From the NCBI GenBank assembly GCA_047967505.1, contig CM106541.1: a stretch of DNA of 64,000 nt; one strand, written 5' to 3'. Below the pieces are notes generated by a model, which saw only the letters and a program-made list of their open reading frames with translations, did not search any database and had not been told where the DNA came from. The first letter of the stretch is position 1, and each line of letters opens with the position of its first letter. Made by a program: the position numbers and the translations under genes. This DNA comes from Dipteris shenzhenensis. Its lineage: Eukaryota > Polypodiophyta > Polypodiopsida > Gleicheniales. This document shows positions 34,621 through 46,241 of the stretch, piece after piece.

Positions 34621-36600
34621 ATGTACAACATTCCAGTGTTCCATGGATCAGAAGGAGAACACCCAAGGAGTTACCTTTGGGAATTGAATCAAGCATGCCG
34701 CTTGATTGGTTGGTCCATGAAGGAACGTGATGAGATACTTCCAGATTTCTTGGAGGGTGTGGCCTTAACTTGGTACAACTTGGTACGAGGCCTTGCCAAA
34801 AGATACCAAGGATGATTGGGAAAGCTTGGTCGAGGCAATGAAGGAGAGATTTGGGACATTGGAGTCACCAAATTCCTTGTTATTGCAGCTGGAGAAGATT
34901 TCCCAAAAGGAAGGAGAGTCAGTTTTGACCTTTGCTATGAGGGGGGGTTTCCATTTTTCGAGCAAAGTCCCCCGAGCGACGAGCAGACAAAAGGTAGGAG
35001 GGGTCAAAATATATAGGCTCAAGTCATTTCTGGGGAGCAAAAAAATCCAAATTATTTCAAGGAATATGTAAGTAAATATGAAATACTAATAAATATATAT
35101 AGATATAAATATACCTTTATATAATATACATATATAATGTCCAAGTGGTGACTTATTTTATCACTTTCAAAAATCCTTTCTTTTCCTTTCACCATTGGTT
35201 GGATCATGAAATTTTGAGCAAATATCCTCTTTATAGTTCCTCAAGATGACCTAAGAAAATAATATAATACTTTTTAATAGAACCTCTAAGTGTATTTTTC
35301 CAGAAGAATATGGTTTGAAGAGCTTGCCCCCCAACCCTATTCCACCGGCGGAATACCCTTGGAGAGCCTACACAGAAGGGGTCATAACTTTTGCTCCTTA
35401 TCTCAGATTGAGGAGCTGTAAAAAGGAAAAATTTTCAAAATTTCATGATCTATGAAATGGTAGGCTTAAAATTATACTTTTGATAGTTATAAAAGATAAA
35501 AAGTAAAAATTTCAAGATGTATATGAGAGTTACAACTTCTTCCTCATTCATATTATGGTAGGAAGGAGTTTAATAGAGACCACATTTCTTTAAAAGTACT
35601 TAGGTTTGGAGAATTGGGAATATTTTGAAATTCGTTCCTTGCCTTCCCATATTTGATAATATATTAGAGATTAATTTATGATCGATTATAATGGCCTCAA
35701 GTATGAGGTTTCCAATATCTTTTTCCTACTCATCCAAGGAATATGGTATACATTGTTATATGAGAGCCTTAAATATGGGATTGCTAAAGATTAGGGAAAC
35801 TCATTTAAATTGATTTAATTACCATAATCCTCAAAAGAGAGTATGGTAGGGAGGTATTTATAGGAGTTTCTAAAGTGTTCACTATTTGTTCATATTTAGA
35901 TGATGTTCTCTAAAATGAGGGTTATAATGAAAAATAAGTAAGTATATGGTTCCATAAATGAGAAATTAAGAAAGAATTGTATATTCCTTTGAGAAATATA
36001 TAAGCATGGTTGGTGTCAAAAATTATCGCTTGGACTTTTCTGCTTGTAGGTTTTTGCTCGGAACGTGTGTACATCTGCTATGAGGTATGAGGATTTATTC
36101 ATCAAGTACCAACAAGCTGCTTTGCATGTGGTTGAGTCTTCGTCATCTTCTATGGGAGATTCTAAAGGTTCATTGGCAATGGAACATCTCAAGATGAGCA
36201 AATTTGTTTATGGTTTGGATTCTACCTTGTGTGGAAAGGTTCTAAGCAAAAATCCCAGTAATTTCAAAGAGGCTCTTCGCATTGCTTTGAAGAGGAGGCG
36301 GCCCATCAAATTGAGTTTGCATTTCAGCCATCTACAAGTGTCATGACTCTGGCACATCGAGTAGAGGTAGCCTCAACATCCCAAGTATCTACTCCCTCAC
36401 TGGATCATAATATTACACAATTGATGGTAGAATTTGCTCATTTGAAGTTGCACTTAGTGAATGCCAAGCCACCTAGGGCTCCACGAACTGAGAATAAGCC
36501 TAGGGATGAAAGCATTATGAATGTCAAGAGAAGGGACACTATTGTCCCGAATGTCCAAAATTGGAAAAAGATGAAGACAAGAGTGTAGTACTCTTAGAAA
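34621..36600 (+). pseudogene. Tat element gag, interrupted
   Basis: The N-terminal part starts at the ATG at 34621 (MYNIPVFHGSEGEHPRSYLW, then LEGVALTWYN), a Retrotrans_gag capsid region. It changes frame near 34795 (WESLVEAMKERFG), and similarity to gag stops near 34950. It resumes near 36056 with SAMRYEDLFIKYQQAA and ends with a zinc-knuckle-like YECQEKGHYCPEC at about 36508-36548. About 1.1 kb of AT-rich non-gag DNA separates the halves. Several frame changes break it further. Confidence 0.75.
34955..36057. mobile_element. Possible non-autonomous insertion inside gag
   Basis: This AT-rich block has no gag similarity. Its edges show a weak inverted repeat, TCGAGCAAAGTCC on the left (about 34959) and the complement of TTTTTGCTCGGAAC on the right (about 36050). 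Inside, the sequence is low-complexity with no frame. A MITE-like insertion is the simplest reading, but the repeat is imperfect and no target duplication was found. Confidence 0.4.
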
Positions 36601-36930
36601 GAACATGTTCAGAGGAGGAAGATGAGGAAGAAACTTTGATGCCATTGATGACAAGAAGTCGTAAAACTAGGAGTAACGAGGAAGAGGAGAAAGAGAAAGA
36701 ATGGAAACATAAGAAGAAAAAGTCATCCCAAAGAAAGATTAGACAAGATTTTCCTCTTGGACAAGGGACTCTTAGTTATGATCTATTGACAGACCTTAGA
36801 GAGAAGACTGCACAAATCACATTTGGGCAGCTTTTGGCACTCTCTTTAAAACTTAGCAAGAAATGGAGCAAATTGGCCAACACTAGGGAGTCTAAGAAAA
36901 AGAAGAAAAAGGATAAATGGGACACCTATG
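36600..36930 (+). pseudogene. Tat element charged gag-pol linker
   Basis: Acidic (EEEDEEETL) and then Lys-rich tracts flank the block SYDLLTDLREKTAQITFGQL at about 36775, typical of the region before protease in Tat-type polyproteins. Confidence 0.65.
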
Positions 36931-37320
36931 GCACAAAAGGTAGACATAGATGTGGGAGATGATGTACCTATTGTTGATGTTATCATAGATGGCCAGACTG
37001 TTTCTAATGCATACATTAATGGGGGTGCATCGATAAATGTCATGAGTGAAAAGACAATGAAAGATGCTGATTTGAAGTTATCTTCTCTTAACTCTCCTTA
37101 TCGCATTAAGTAGGCTGATAACACTAGAGTGAAAACTCTAGGAGTTGTGAAGAATTTGGTAGTAAATGTGTGTGGAATTTCTGTACCTACAACATTTCAG
37201 GTTATTCCTACAAAACCAGATGCTAAGGCTTACCCATTGATCTTGGGAAGGCCTTGGCTCCATCAAGTGAAGGCAGTACAAAAGTGGGAGATAGGTGATA
37301 TTATTCTCTAAGGAGGGAAT
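36931..37320 (+). pseudogene. Tat element aspartic protease, active-site Asp lost
   Basis: A retropepsin-like domain reads VDVIIDGQTVSNAYINGGAS at about 36976-37035, then INVMSEKTM, and later PLILGRPWLHQV at about 37236-37270. The catalytic D[SG]GA motif is NGGA here, so the Asp is Asn. A TAG near 37111 splits the frame. The family processes the polyprotein. Confidence 0.8.
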
Positions 37321-37359
37321 AGGAAGGTCCGCTACAACATCAAGAGTCACCACAAGAAG

Positions 37360-37785
37360 GTGGTAAAGGAGGAAACTTCAACTTCTGAGAGCTCGGAGTC
37401 TGAGTCATCTGCTCACGAGACAAGTGGCACCTTCGAGGAGTCCATCTCAGAAGGAGAGGTGGAAGGAGTGGTGTTTAGTCTTTGCCTTGGTGTTGATTGG
37501 GGGGACAATCAAGGAAATGGAGCTTCAAAAGGAGAATCATCTTCAACCATGTATGAGGAAGTGGTGGATCGCACAAGTCTTCGCCAACAAAATGAGATTC
37601 TTCTTGATGAGACTGTAACAAGTACTGAAAGAGATGAATACCTAGAAATGCTTGGTGGGTTTCCTAATCTGTTTGCAAATAGTTACTCACAGGTGTGCCA
37701 AGTTACCTTAGTGGAGCACAAAATTGACTTGAAGCCTCAAAGCAAGCCAATGGTGCAAAGGCTTAGATGGTTGGGAGTGATATAA
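37360..37785 (+). pseudogene. Protease-RT linker of the Tat element
   Basis: A Ser/Glu-rich spacer (ESSESESSAHETSG) leads to EYLEMLGGFPNLFANSYSQV, the region that precedes the RT palm in Ty3-type polyproteins. It is open over 141 codons and ends at a TAA near 37783. Confidence 0.65.
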
Positions 37786-38590
37786 GTAGAAGTGCTCAGG
37801 AAGGAGGTAACTAACTTGCTCCAAGTTGGGTTTATTTTTCTAGTTGAGAATTCAGAGTGGGTTTCTCCAGTGGTGGTTACTCCCAAGAAAGGAAAGAAAT
37901 GGCATGTTTGTGTGGACTTTTGCCTCTGAATACATGCACAAAGAGGGATTATTTTCCTCTACCATTTCAAGATGAGATATTGGATCAAGTTGTAGGCCAT
38001 GAAATATATTCAATATGTGATGGGTACTCCGGATACTTCCAAATTTGGATTTGTGAGGAAGATCAAAGGAAGACTTCATTTGTTACACCATGGGGGGTGT
38101 ATGCATATAGGGTGATGCCATTTGGTTTAACTAATGCACTAGCAGCTTTCCAACATTTCATGAGCCAGGTATCTGCACCCTACTTGGGAAAGTTCGTAAG
38201 AGTGTTTTTGGATGATTTTTGTATTTATTCAAGCCGTGTGGATCACTTGGAAAAGTTGAGGATTGCATTGAAAAGCATTGATGATGCAAAATGTTTCCTT
38301 GATCCTACAAAATGCCGTTTGGCCAGGTTGAAGGTGGCTTTGTTAGGACATGTTATCTTAGAGGAAGGTATAGAAATGGATCCTGAGAAGGTACAAGCAA
38401 TCATGGCCCTTCCACCACCTAGTAATGTCAGAGAGGTGAGGGGTATTTTGGGTAAAACAAAGTATTACCAGTGCTTTGTTGATATGTTTTCTGAAAAGAT
38501 GTATCCTATAAATTTATTGATAAAGAAAAATCTATCTTTCCAATGGGGACTAGAGCAAGATGAGGCATTTTGTTTGCTTAAGGAATGCAT
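37786..38590 (+). pseudogene. Tat element reverse transcriptase
   Basis: Motifs are SPVVVTPKKGKKWHVCVDF (about 37867-37920), then after a frameshift near 37930 FPLPFQDEILD and SICDGYSGYFQI with the first catalytic Asp (about 38010-38050). VMPFGLTNALAAFQ (about 38112) and FLDDFCIYS with the paired Asp (about 38207-38230) follow. The connection region runs through GHVILEEGIEMDPEKV. It copies element RNA into DNA in the family. One frameshift is certain; most catalytic residues remain. Confidence 0.92.
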
Positions 38591-38990
38591 GAGCCAAAGG
38601 CCAATTATGCAACCTCCTAGGTGGGAGGAGGATTTCTATGTGAATCCAAGTGTGTCAACTCATTCAGTGGGAGCTATACTACTTTAGAAGGGTGAGCAAG
38701 GATGCATACAACTAGTGTATTATGCAAGTTGGCAACTCACGGAGGTTGATGAGCAGAGGTACAGTGAAATGGAGAAAGAAGGTTTATCTTTGGTCTTTGC
38801 AGTGAAGAAGTTTAGGTCATACTTGCTACCTCGCCCTTTTTTCTTCCTTACGTCTCAACCTGATTTACAATTTTTGGTTTGCAAACCAATCCTATTGGAA
38901 AGTTTGCTAAGTGGATTTGTGAGCTTCAAGAGTTCTCTTTCACTTTTATTACAGAAAGCACCACTAGAGCTTCTCTGGTAGATTTGCTCA
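38590..38990 (+). pseudogene. Tat element RNase H (Ty3-type)
   Basis: The block PRWEEDFYVNPSVSTHSVGA has NPS where the D.S motif is usual. A stop at about 38686 is followed by VYYASWQLTEVDEQRYSEME, KEGLSLVFAVKKFRSYLL and a frame change near 38890. This is the degenerate first RNase H expected in Tat elements. Confidence 0.8.
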
Positions 38991-39029
38991 AGTAACGAGG
39001 AAGAAGAAGTAACAAAGGCAAAGGAAGAC

Positions 39030-39566
39030 TTAGATGAAGAGTTGGAGACCCCGCCAACAGCTTTCAAGTTGTATTTTGATGGAGCCTTTAGCCCTTCTAG
39101 GAAATGTGGGGCTAGGGGGATAATTCTATTTGATTCAGAAGGAAAAGAGGTATGGGCCAAGGGTATGCAATTTCCTAAAGTAATATCAAATAATGTGGCT
39201 GAGTACAATGCATTGATCTATGGATTAGAAGATTGCCTAAAGGAAGGAGTGAAAGAGGTAGAGGTTAAAGGAGACTCTCAACTGGTCATTAGGAAAATGA
39301 AAGGTGTTTATAAGGCACGGATTCCTAATCTACAAGATCTTTATAAAAGAGCGATGGAGTTAAAGGAAGCTTTTGAGTTTTGCAAGTTTGTGCATATTCA
39401 AAGAAAATATAATCATCAAGCTAATGAGATGGTTACTAAAGCTATGGCTTCTTTCACTGAAGCTACTCTTGCATTGATAGATACAGGTTGGCCAGAGCTC
39501 CAAGATGTTCAATATTACTTGGATGAAGGACATTTTCCTCATGGATTGACCCCTCAACAAAAGTAG
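39030..39566 (+). pseudogene. Second, archaeal-type RNase H (aRNH) of the Tat element
   Basis: LYFDGAFSPSRKCGARGIIL (about 39069-39128) carries the first catalytic Asp, NNVAEYNALIYGLEDCL (about 39190) the Glu and VKGDSQLVIRKMKGVY (about 39264) the second Asp. IQRKYNHQANEMVTKAM (about 39398) follows, with Asn-Glu where NxxAD is usual. The extra domain is the hallmark of the Tat clade and is thought to replace the weakened first RNase H. The frame is open for 174 codons. Confidence 0.9.
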
Positions 39567-40786
39567 AGGCTCACAAGGAAGGCTCGTCCTTATACAATCC
39601 TTGGGGATATTCTATACAAGCAAGGTAAAGATAAGGTTCTTAGGAGGGTAGTGAGCTTGGAAGAATCTAAAAGGATTATGGAGCTATGTCATGAATGTTC
39701 ATGTCACTTTTCTTCAGCCATCACTACTCGAAAGATCCTTAACACAGGGTATTATTGGCCCCGACTCAACAAAGATGTCCATGAGTGGTGCCGAAGTTGT
39801 GAGGTATGCTAAGCATATGGATGCAAGTAATTGGTTCCTGGGCCCTTGAATCCCATTCTAGCATATGGTCCATTTGAGAGGTGGGGTTTGGATTTAGTTG
39901 GCCCTCTTCCTCATTCTTCACAAGGGAAGTATTATATATTAGTTGCAACTGATTATGCAACTAGATGGGCAGAAGCAAAAGCTACTGTCAACAACAAAGC
40001 AACAACGGTGGCATTATTTCTCAAGGAGTTTACATGTGCCTGTTTTGGTTGCCCTTTGGAAATCCTTACAAATAGAGGGAGGTCTTTTAGGAATGACTTG
40101 ATTGAATCTTTAGTGCACAAATTGAAAATAAATCATGTCATATCAACTCCATATTATCCCCAATGCAATGGTCTTGTGGAAAAAACTAATGGTTTGCTTT
40201 GTGGGTCCTTGTCTAAGCTAGTAGACACCATGAAAAGGAAGTGGGATGTGCATATACTACAGGTTTTGTGGGCTTATAGAACCACTGATAAGCTCTTCCT
40301 TGGTTTCACACCTTTTCAACTAGTTTATGGAGTGGAGGCCATCTTGCCAATAGAATTGGAAATCTCAAGCCTTCGCACGTCTTTTTCTCGATTGTGCAAT
40401 GAAGAAGAAACACATGCCCAACATCTAGTACAGTTGGAGACCTTGGATGAGAAGCGGCTTCAAGCACTTCAACATTTGGAGGCAGCACAACGACGTCACA
40501 AAGCAAGGTATGAATCTCTTACCAAGAAGAAGAAGAAGCCAAAACTCAAAGAAGGAAGCTTGGTCATGAAGTTTGATGGTCATGTGGAGAAGCGGCTAGA
40601 CAAGAAACTCCTTCGCTGCTGGGAAGGTCCCTTCAGGGTGAAGAAAAAGTTCAAAAATAACACTTATCTTTTGGAAGATGCAAATGGTCAAGAGGTCCTT
40701 GGACGTGCCAATGAGTACCGGTTAAAAGTGTTTTATCCACGGATACCATGGCCAACAGACTCCTATGCCAAGCACATGGATCTGCT
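39567..40786 (+). pseudogene. Tat element integrase
   Basis: The zinc-binding HHCC region lies at 39670-39815 (ELCHECSCHFSSAITTRKIL, CRSCEVC) and ends at a TAA near 39810. The core is open from 39831: WGLDLVGPLP with the first Asp (about 39880), ILTNRGRSFRND (about 40060) where the usual second Asp is Asn, and CNGLVEKTNG (about 40165) with the Glu. The C-terminal GPFRVKKKF..NTYLLEDANG block lies at about 40630-40690. Integrase inserts element DNA. The D-to-N change and the stop make it inactive. No chromodomain is seen, as expected for Tat. Confidence 0.92.
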
Positions 40787-40799
40787 GGGGGGGGGAAGA
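40787..40799 (+). promoter_or_regulatory. Polypurine tract of the Tat element
   Basis: A run of nine G followed by AAGA abuts the TGTGAC start of the 3' LTR, the standard place for plus-strand priming. Confidence 0.85.
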
Positions 40800-42692
40800 T
40801 GTGACGACAAAAAATGATATTTTGTTTTGAAACCTGTGGGAGGATTTGTGGGGCCCGCAGGGTGACAAAAGCTAGCCATGGAGACAAAGAACCAAGAAGC
40901 GTGACGGAGAAGTTAGTGGCAAGAGACGGCTCTTTGCGGCTACTCTCATTGCGGCTTGTCAATCTTTTGATGTCAACTACTTTATTTCATGTTATCATTA
41001 ATGTGAGTTTGACACTAATTAGAATAATTAGTGAAAATGATTGCAAATGTGATGAGTGGAGTGCATCATTGTAAATACCACGGGTATGAATTATAAATAC
41101 CTTGGTATAGGGATAGAATGGTTTGAGAGATATATTATTTGCTTTGTAATTGGGAAAATAGAAATGAGTCATGTATTTTGAGTGGGCCAGATGACTGCAT
41201 GGCCTCCATAATGTACTAAAATAATATGGAGAGCACATGCCAAGCACATGGAGGGCATGTGGAGGAGTTTGGAAGAGTGTAAAGTCAAGAGGAATCCTTC
41301 TAGAATTCCAAGGTGATATATGGAGGATGTTGACATATGGAAAAGAGAGGGTCCCTATGGGCTCCAAGGGGAAAGACTCTTGACTTTCTCAAATTTTAAA
41401 GAGTCATGAGGATCTTGTGATGGGACACTTGTCAAAATGTGCCCAAAAGGACATTTGATGGTGACCCATGTCGTTATGTCACAGGGGGTGAAGGAATCTA
41501 CTAGCTGAAAATGTAACAAGGTGAAGGAGGGTGAGAATTGCTTTATAAAAGAGACCTCTCTCCTTCCTCTCCAGCATCTAGTTCTTCCCTTCGTACTTAT
41601 GCCATCACTTGTATCTAGCTTTGCCTATCTTTTCCCTTCTCCCTAGAGCATTAGGCTCTCACTTTGTACCCCTCTTCTTGCTTTTGATGTTTGGAATAAA
41701 GTTCATGCTTCATTTTCCTCATCCTTCTTCCATCTCCTCTTTCCTCGCTCTAAAGCTTAGTGTACCCACATGAGTGAGTCATTTCTAGATCTGTGTTAAG
41801 AGTATTCTCTACTTCCCTAGGCGACCTTAATTAGCCATGTATCTGGGAAGCTGCTTCTCTGCTGAAGGAGATCATTGCCCTTTCCATAACTGCAGTCGGA
41901 TATGGATAGTTTTGACAGTCTTCCATAAAATGGTCATAACTTTCTACTCCGAGCTTCGTTTTGAATGAAACTTATATCAAAATCTTTGTCTTTTCAAGAT
42001 CTAGCTAGTGATGTATTCCAATATTTGTTCCATTTAGTAGAATAAAAGTTATTGTTATCTGAGTGGTCGGGTCTGTTGTTTGGAGCAGTTTTGAGAACCT
42101 TTCATAAAACTGTCATAACTTTATGTTCCAAGTCTGTTTTGAATGAAATTGATATCAAAATCTTTGTCTTTTCAAGATCTATCTATTAATGTATTCAGAT
42201 ATTTGTTCCATTTAGTAGAATTAAAGTTATTGTTGTCTGAGTGGTCGAGTCTATTGTTTGGAGCAATTTTGAGAACCTTTTGTAAAACTGTCATAACTTT
42301 CTGTTCCAAGCTCCGTTTTGAATGAAACTGATATCAGAATCTTCATCTTTTTGAGATCTATGTTTTGTCTTAATCACCCCATTCAGCCAAATCAGCCCTA
42401 TCAATTCACGCCATTCACATCAGTTCTCATTGTGTTGAGTGAAAAGATGTTCTTTCAACAACGGCTCACCCTTATTTTTGGGGCTAACTGATTAGCTCAA
42501 ATCAATGCTTTCTGTCAACCTTTCTTATTTCCAATGCTAGAGTACAACCTCACCTTTGATGTCTATATCTTTGTTTTGATCTTAGAAGATAGAGTGTCTC
42601 TTTAAACTTCATCTAATGCCCAAATCTCTTCTCTCTTCTTCAATTTGTGGGTTGAGATGTGACCAAAACCAAACCCCCAGTTTTGTGTCACA
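40800..42692 (+). repeat. 3' LTR of the Tat element
   Basis: It starts TGTGACGACA and ends GTGTCACA. It carries TATAAAA at 41544-41550 and AATAAA at 41695-41700, and the same three diverged units of about 170 bp as the 5' LTR at about 41890-42370. Confidence 0.92.
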
Positions 42693-43420
42693 ATGTCTCT
42701 CCCGATAACAACTTGTGGCACGGCCCCCCTCCTAGTGCTTGCATTAGGATCCTCATCTCCTCATACACCAGCATTGTCTGCAGTGTAGGCGGAGCTACTT
42801 GAGGGGATGGCATGGTACCATAATTGAGTGGTCCTTGAGGTGGGTTATAGAAAGTTGTAGGCTAAGTAGGTATTGTGTTTGCTAGTTCTATCTTGATAGG
42901 ACCTAGAGTCAGCATACATGGTGGGCTCGGGTGTATAGGCCCACCGATATGGACCTAGGCATAGGCATTGGTCATCATGGTGCAACCTAGGGAAAGGAGT
43001 GCTCCTACCCGAGTTGAGTATAGATTGGGATGAGGGGCCATCATGTGTGGAAGAGTATTTTGCCCGAAGCCCATCTTCTCATTTCCATGCCCCGCAAGAC
43101 TCAGTGTCCAAAACTTGGGTACCCAGGGCTCAAAGGTTCTTGTAAAAGATGGTTCACCCTCATAGAATTGAACATGAGGTCCTATAGGATGGGCATGGGG
43201 TTACTTTGAGCATTATTTGATGCAAAATTTGGTGGAGGATCTTGTTGCTCTTCAGATACTCTTGTTTGCCTAGTGAAGAGGTTGACTAAGTCAAGACAAA
43301 CTGCCCCATAAAATTAGAAAATGATTCCCTCAACCGCTAGGTGGTGGTCGAGGGTGTAGGGGATTGGGGCCTAATCGAGCTGGAGTTAGGAGCCATGATG
43401 GCTCCAAGATTTGGCCATTT
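42693..43420 (-). pseudogene. Antisense Ty3-type gag relic, left part of the split element
   Basis: The minus strand directly after the Tat 3' LTR reads PSPQVAPPTLQTMLVYEEMR, then QALGGGP, in line with the N-terminal region of the gag whose core lies at 32565-32302. The Tat element therefore sits inside an older element of opposite orientation. Farther left the frames are broken and I recognise no motif. Confidence 0.5.
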
Positions 43421-44600
43421 TGGCGTCGAAGCTCATTGAGTCTTCCAAACTTGAACTATTGCCTTGTAAAGGGCTATGTATCGAATATGAGCTTGGGACT
43501 TATACAGAGTGGTTCCTTGGCCCGATATCAAGTTGTTGGAGGCACTATCTTTCGACTCTGGCCTAGCTCCGAGGATTTTCCTAGATCTCAATAGCATGTA
43601 GGTGGGTCAGGGTATTGGTGGGTATGCTTATGGGGTTTTCACTCTCTCTACACCAATCAACCCGACCTGTGCACCGGCTTGGTATCCCAACATGCATTGG
43701 GATGTTAATCCGCCATACGCTGGGAATTTTACCTTTGTGCATTGGGATGTTAACCCACCGTGCGCTGCATTGTTAATCGGATGTGCATGGGGTTAATAAG
43801 GTTATGTGTCCACTGGGTTAGTAACTCATCATGTGTGGGGTTAAGGTTGACCCCTATTTTTGCCAAGATGTGATCATTAATAATGCCAGTTGTCAGAGAA
43901 TTTGTCAAATGTTCGGTTTTCAGTTAGCATCAGATGATGTTAGAGTGTTAGAAGGCTAACCCCACGAAGTCAACGCTCCCCATGTGGTCAACACTAACCT
44001 GACTATGTCAATGCTAACCCGATGAAAAATTATCTCGCCATGCGCTAGGCTAATATCTTAGCGTGTTTGCTGGATTCTTTGAATAACCTGGGCCTCTGTG
44101 TAGTGTTTAGAGTGTGTGCGGGTTGGTCTTCTAGCTAACCTACCTAATGGACAACAAGAAGCAACAAAAATGAATCAAAAATAGCAAAAAACAAGCAAGT
44201 TTAAACCAAAATGGAAGGTTTTCTTCCCGAGATGGACTGTTTGTCATTTCCAAGACCTTGAAACTTCAACCCAATCATCACCATTCAGCTTTTCTAGTGG
44301 CATGGGACTTCATCCAAGGCTTAGCAATGATTCAAAGCACTACCTCCTAGATTTTGAGCCCTCCAATGCACACAAAACTACAAAAAACTACCAAAAAACA
44401 GTTTGAATCTTCTTCCTCTTCCTTCACTTTTTCAACTCACTTTCTACACTAAACTACACAACCAAGCTTCATGGCAATGGGAAATAATGGAAGAATCATG
44501 TGCAAGCAAAAGCATACCTCTATCTCCCTGACAATGGCACAAAAAATGCAGAGTCTCCGGCAGTGACTCCACATGAAGAGGGGATCTTGGAAGGATGCCG
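43421..44600. other. Unassigned; leader or LTR remnants of the antisense Ty3 relic are possible
   Basis: The stretch 43680-44060 repeats short phrases such as TTGGGATGTTAAYCC and GTGCATGGGGTTAA, a degenerate local repeat. From about 44100 on it is plain AT-rich DNA. No gene is recognised. Confidence 0.4.
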
Positions 44601-44769
44601 ATGAAACTCCTCACCTTCTATGACTCGCAATGCAAACACATGTAGTCCAACGTGTCACTCCAATGGCTTTCCAAGTTGCAACAAGTGGATCCTCAAGAAG
44701 GGAATGGAGAGAAAGAGAGGGGAAAGAGAAGAGGAGAGGGGAGGAGGGAGAGAGAGGGAAGGAGAGGGA

Positions 44770-44960
44770 ATGAATGAAGCAAGAAGGGGGAGGGGGGTGA
44801 GAGGCATTCACAGACTTGGCAAGAATGTGAGAAACATAGACAAAACCTCTTGGAAAGAAGGAATGAATGAATGAAGCAAGAAGGGGGAGGGGGTTGAGAG
44901 GCATTCACAAACTTGGCAAGAATGTGATAAAAATATGCAACACCTCTTGGAAAGAAGGAA
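44770..44960. repeat. Tandem duplication of about 97 bp
   Basis: The unit GAATGAAGCAAGAAGGGGGA, then GAGGCATTCACARACTTGGC and CCTCTTGGAAAGAAGG, occurs twice. A purine-rich lead-in lies at 44700-44770. Overlapping open frames are artefacts. Confidence 0.8.
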
Positions 44961-46080
44961 ATATTCTATTTCTCAAACTTGCATACTTACAATTGAAGAT
45001 GAAAAATCAAAACTTTCTAGCTTTTATACATAGCACCTTTTGAAGAGAGGTCCAACCCTACTCCCCCTCACCACTCTCCCTATTTCTTATGTTACAAGCA
45101 CTTGGCCATGCCAAGGCAGGATTCTATTCCTATTCTAGCCTTTCCTCTGCTCTATCTTCTGGAGTTTAACATAGCTAACTATTACACGGGGTATTCGTCA
45201 CAAAATAGCCAAAATCCACTTTTACATTTAGTTCATAATCATTGCTTTCTAAAGATATCCTATTAAGACTTACTCGAATGCCCTTGGTTATAAGAAGCAT
45301 CAATACTCCATGATTGGGAAGCTAATAAAATCACCATCCAAATCATTACACAATAGTGAGAGAATATGATAGGAGCAATTAAACCCATTGTTCCTAGACC
45401 ATTGGATGATTCCTCCTCACCATGATCTCTAGCAAGTCATCCCTCCCACAACAAAAATTCCCACATGTTGATACACAAAGCAACACAACAATTGGATCTA
45501 GGCGTTGGAAACCATTGACCACTTCCATGGATTAGATTTGGTTTTCTCCAAGATTGATGCAAGGATTATCCAATTAGAACTCCCACTTTGGGATTAACGC
45601 CTACACCCAATCAACCTCAAAATTCCAATGTTTATGGTCCACCTTGGATGAGATGGTAATCCTAAAGAGGCTATCGTTGATAGCTATGATCTTGACTTTC
45701 CTTGGGACCTTAAAATAGAGCTTAACAATGCTAAATTAGAAGACTAGTTTGTTGATAATTATTATCCATTTTCCATGCCCTGATTGCCATAGCTTCCCAA
45801 AGTTGCCGCTCCAAAGAAGCATAATAGAAGAAAATCCTAAAAGAAGATTGAAGGTGGAAACCATCACAAAGCTAATATTGAACACCTCAATGAATTAAAA
45901 TGACTGAAAAATAGGATCATGGCATTGTGCCCCACCAAGACAATCCCCTCAATAACTGAACTACCTCCTCTTGAATGTGGTCTGAAAGGACTGTGGAATT
46001 TAGATGAACTACTAATTGGAAATACTTTGCTAGTGGAAAATTCACCCCACAATTCCCATCATAAAAGTTTCTGGAAATTC
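44961..46080. other. Unassigned; broken coding-like stretch at 45490-46128
   Basis: A fragmented plus-strand frame reads TIDHFHGLDLVFSKIDARI near 45510 and ends in an open segment at 45919-46128. I cannot place it in a family. Confidence 0.3.
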
Positions 46081-46241
46081 AAGCCACATGTGAAGATGAA
46101 GATTAATCTTGAGGTTGTAACAAAATAAAGTCTCAATGATACCCAAAAGCATAATGATGGTACCAAGCCATGATTTTGGGTATCTTTGAGCCTTTATTTT
46201 GTTGCAACCTTAGGATCAATCTTCATCTTCACATGTGGCTT
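46081..46241. repeat. Foldback (hairpin) with arms of about 68 bp
   Basis: AAGCCACATGTGAAGATGAA at 46081 is the exact reverse complement of the 3' arm ending at 46241, and the pairing continues inward through the TTGTAACAAAATAAAG block to ATACCCAAAA. The loop is about 20 bp. It fits a MITE-like or replication-slippage foldback. Confidence 0.85.

Larger units (their letters stand above)
32610..42692 (+). mobile_element. Tat-lineage Ty3/gypsy LTR retrotransposon, complete but inactive
   Basis: Two direct repeats of about 1.9 kb (32610-34506 and 40800-42692) flank a 6.3-kb interior with gag, protease, RT, RNase H, a second archaeal-type RNase H, and integrase. The second RNase H marks the Tat/Retand/Ogre branch of Ty3 elements. 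LTR ends form a short inverted repeat TGTGAC..GTCACA (the 5' LTR now starts TATGAC). A G-rich polypurine tract precedes the 3' LTR and a TGG-type primer site follows the 5' LTR. The flanks give at best GTGT/ATGT as a target duplication. Stops and frame changes disable all domains. The LTRs look closely similar, so insertion is fairly recent compared with its surroundings. Confidence 0.92.

Noticed and set aside
44611-44908. Minus-strand Ser/Pro/Phe-rich frames near 44.7 kb
   Set aside because: They are the complement of the purine-rich lead-in and the 97-bp duplication.
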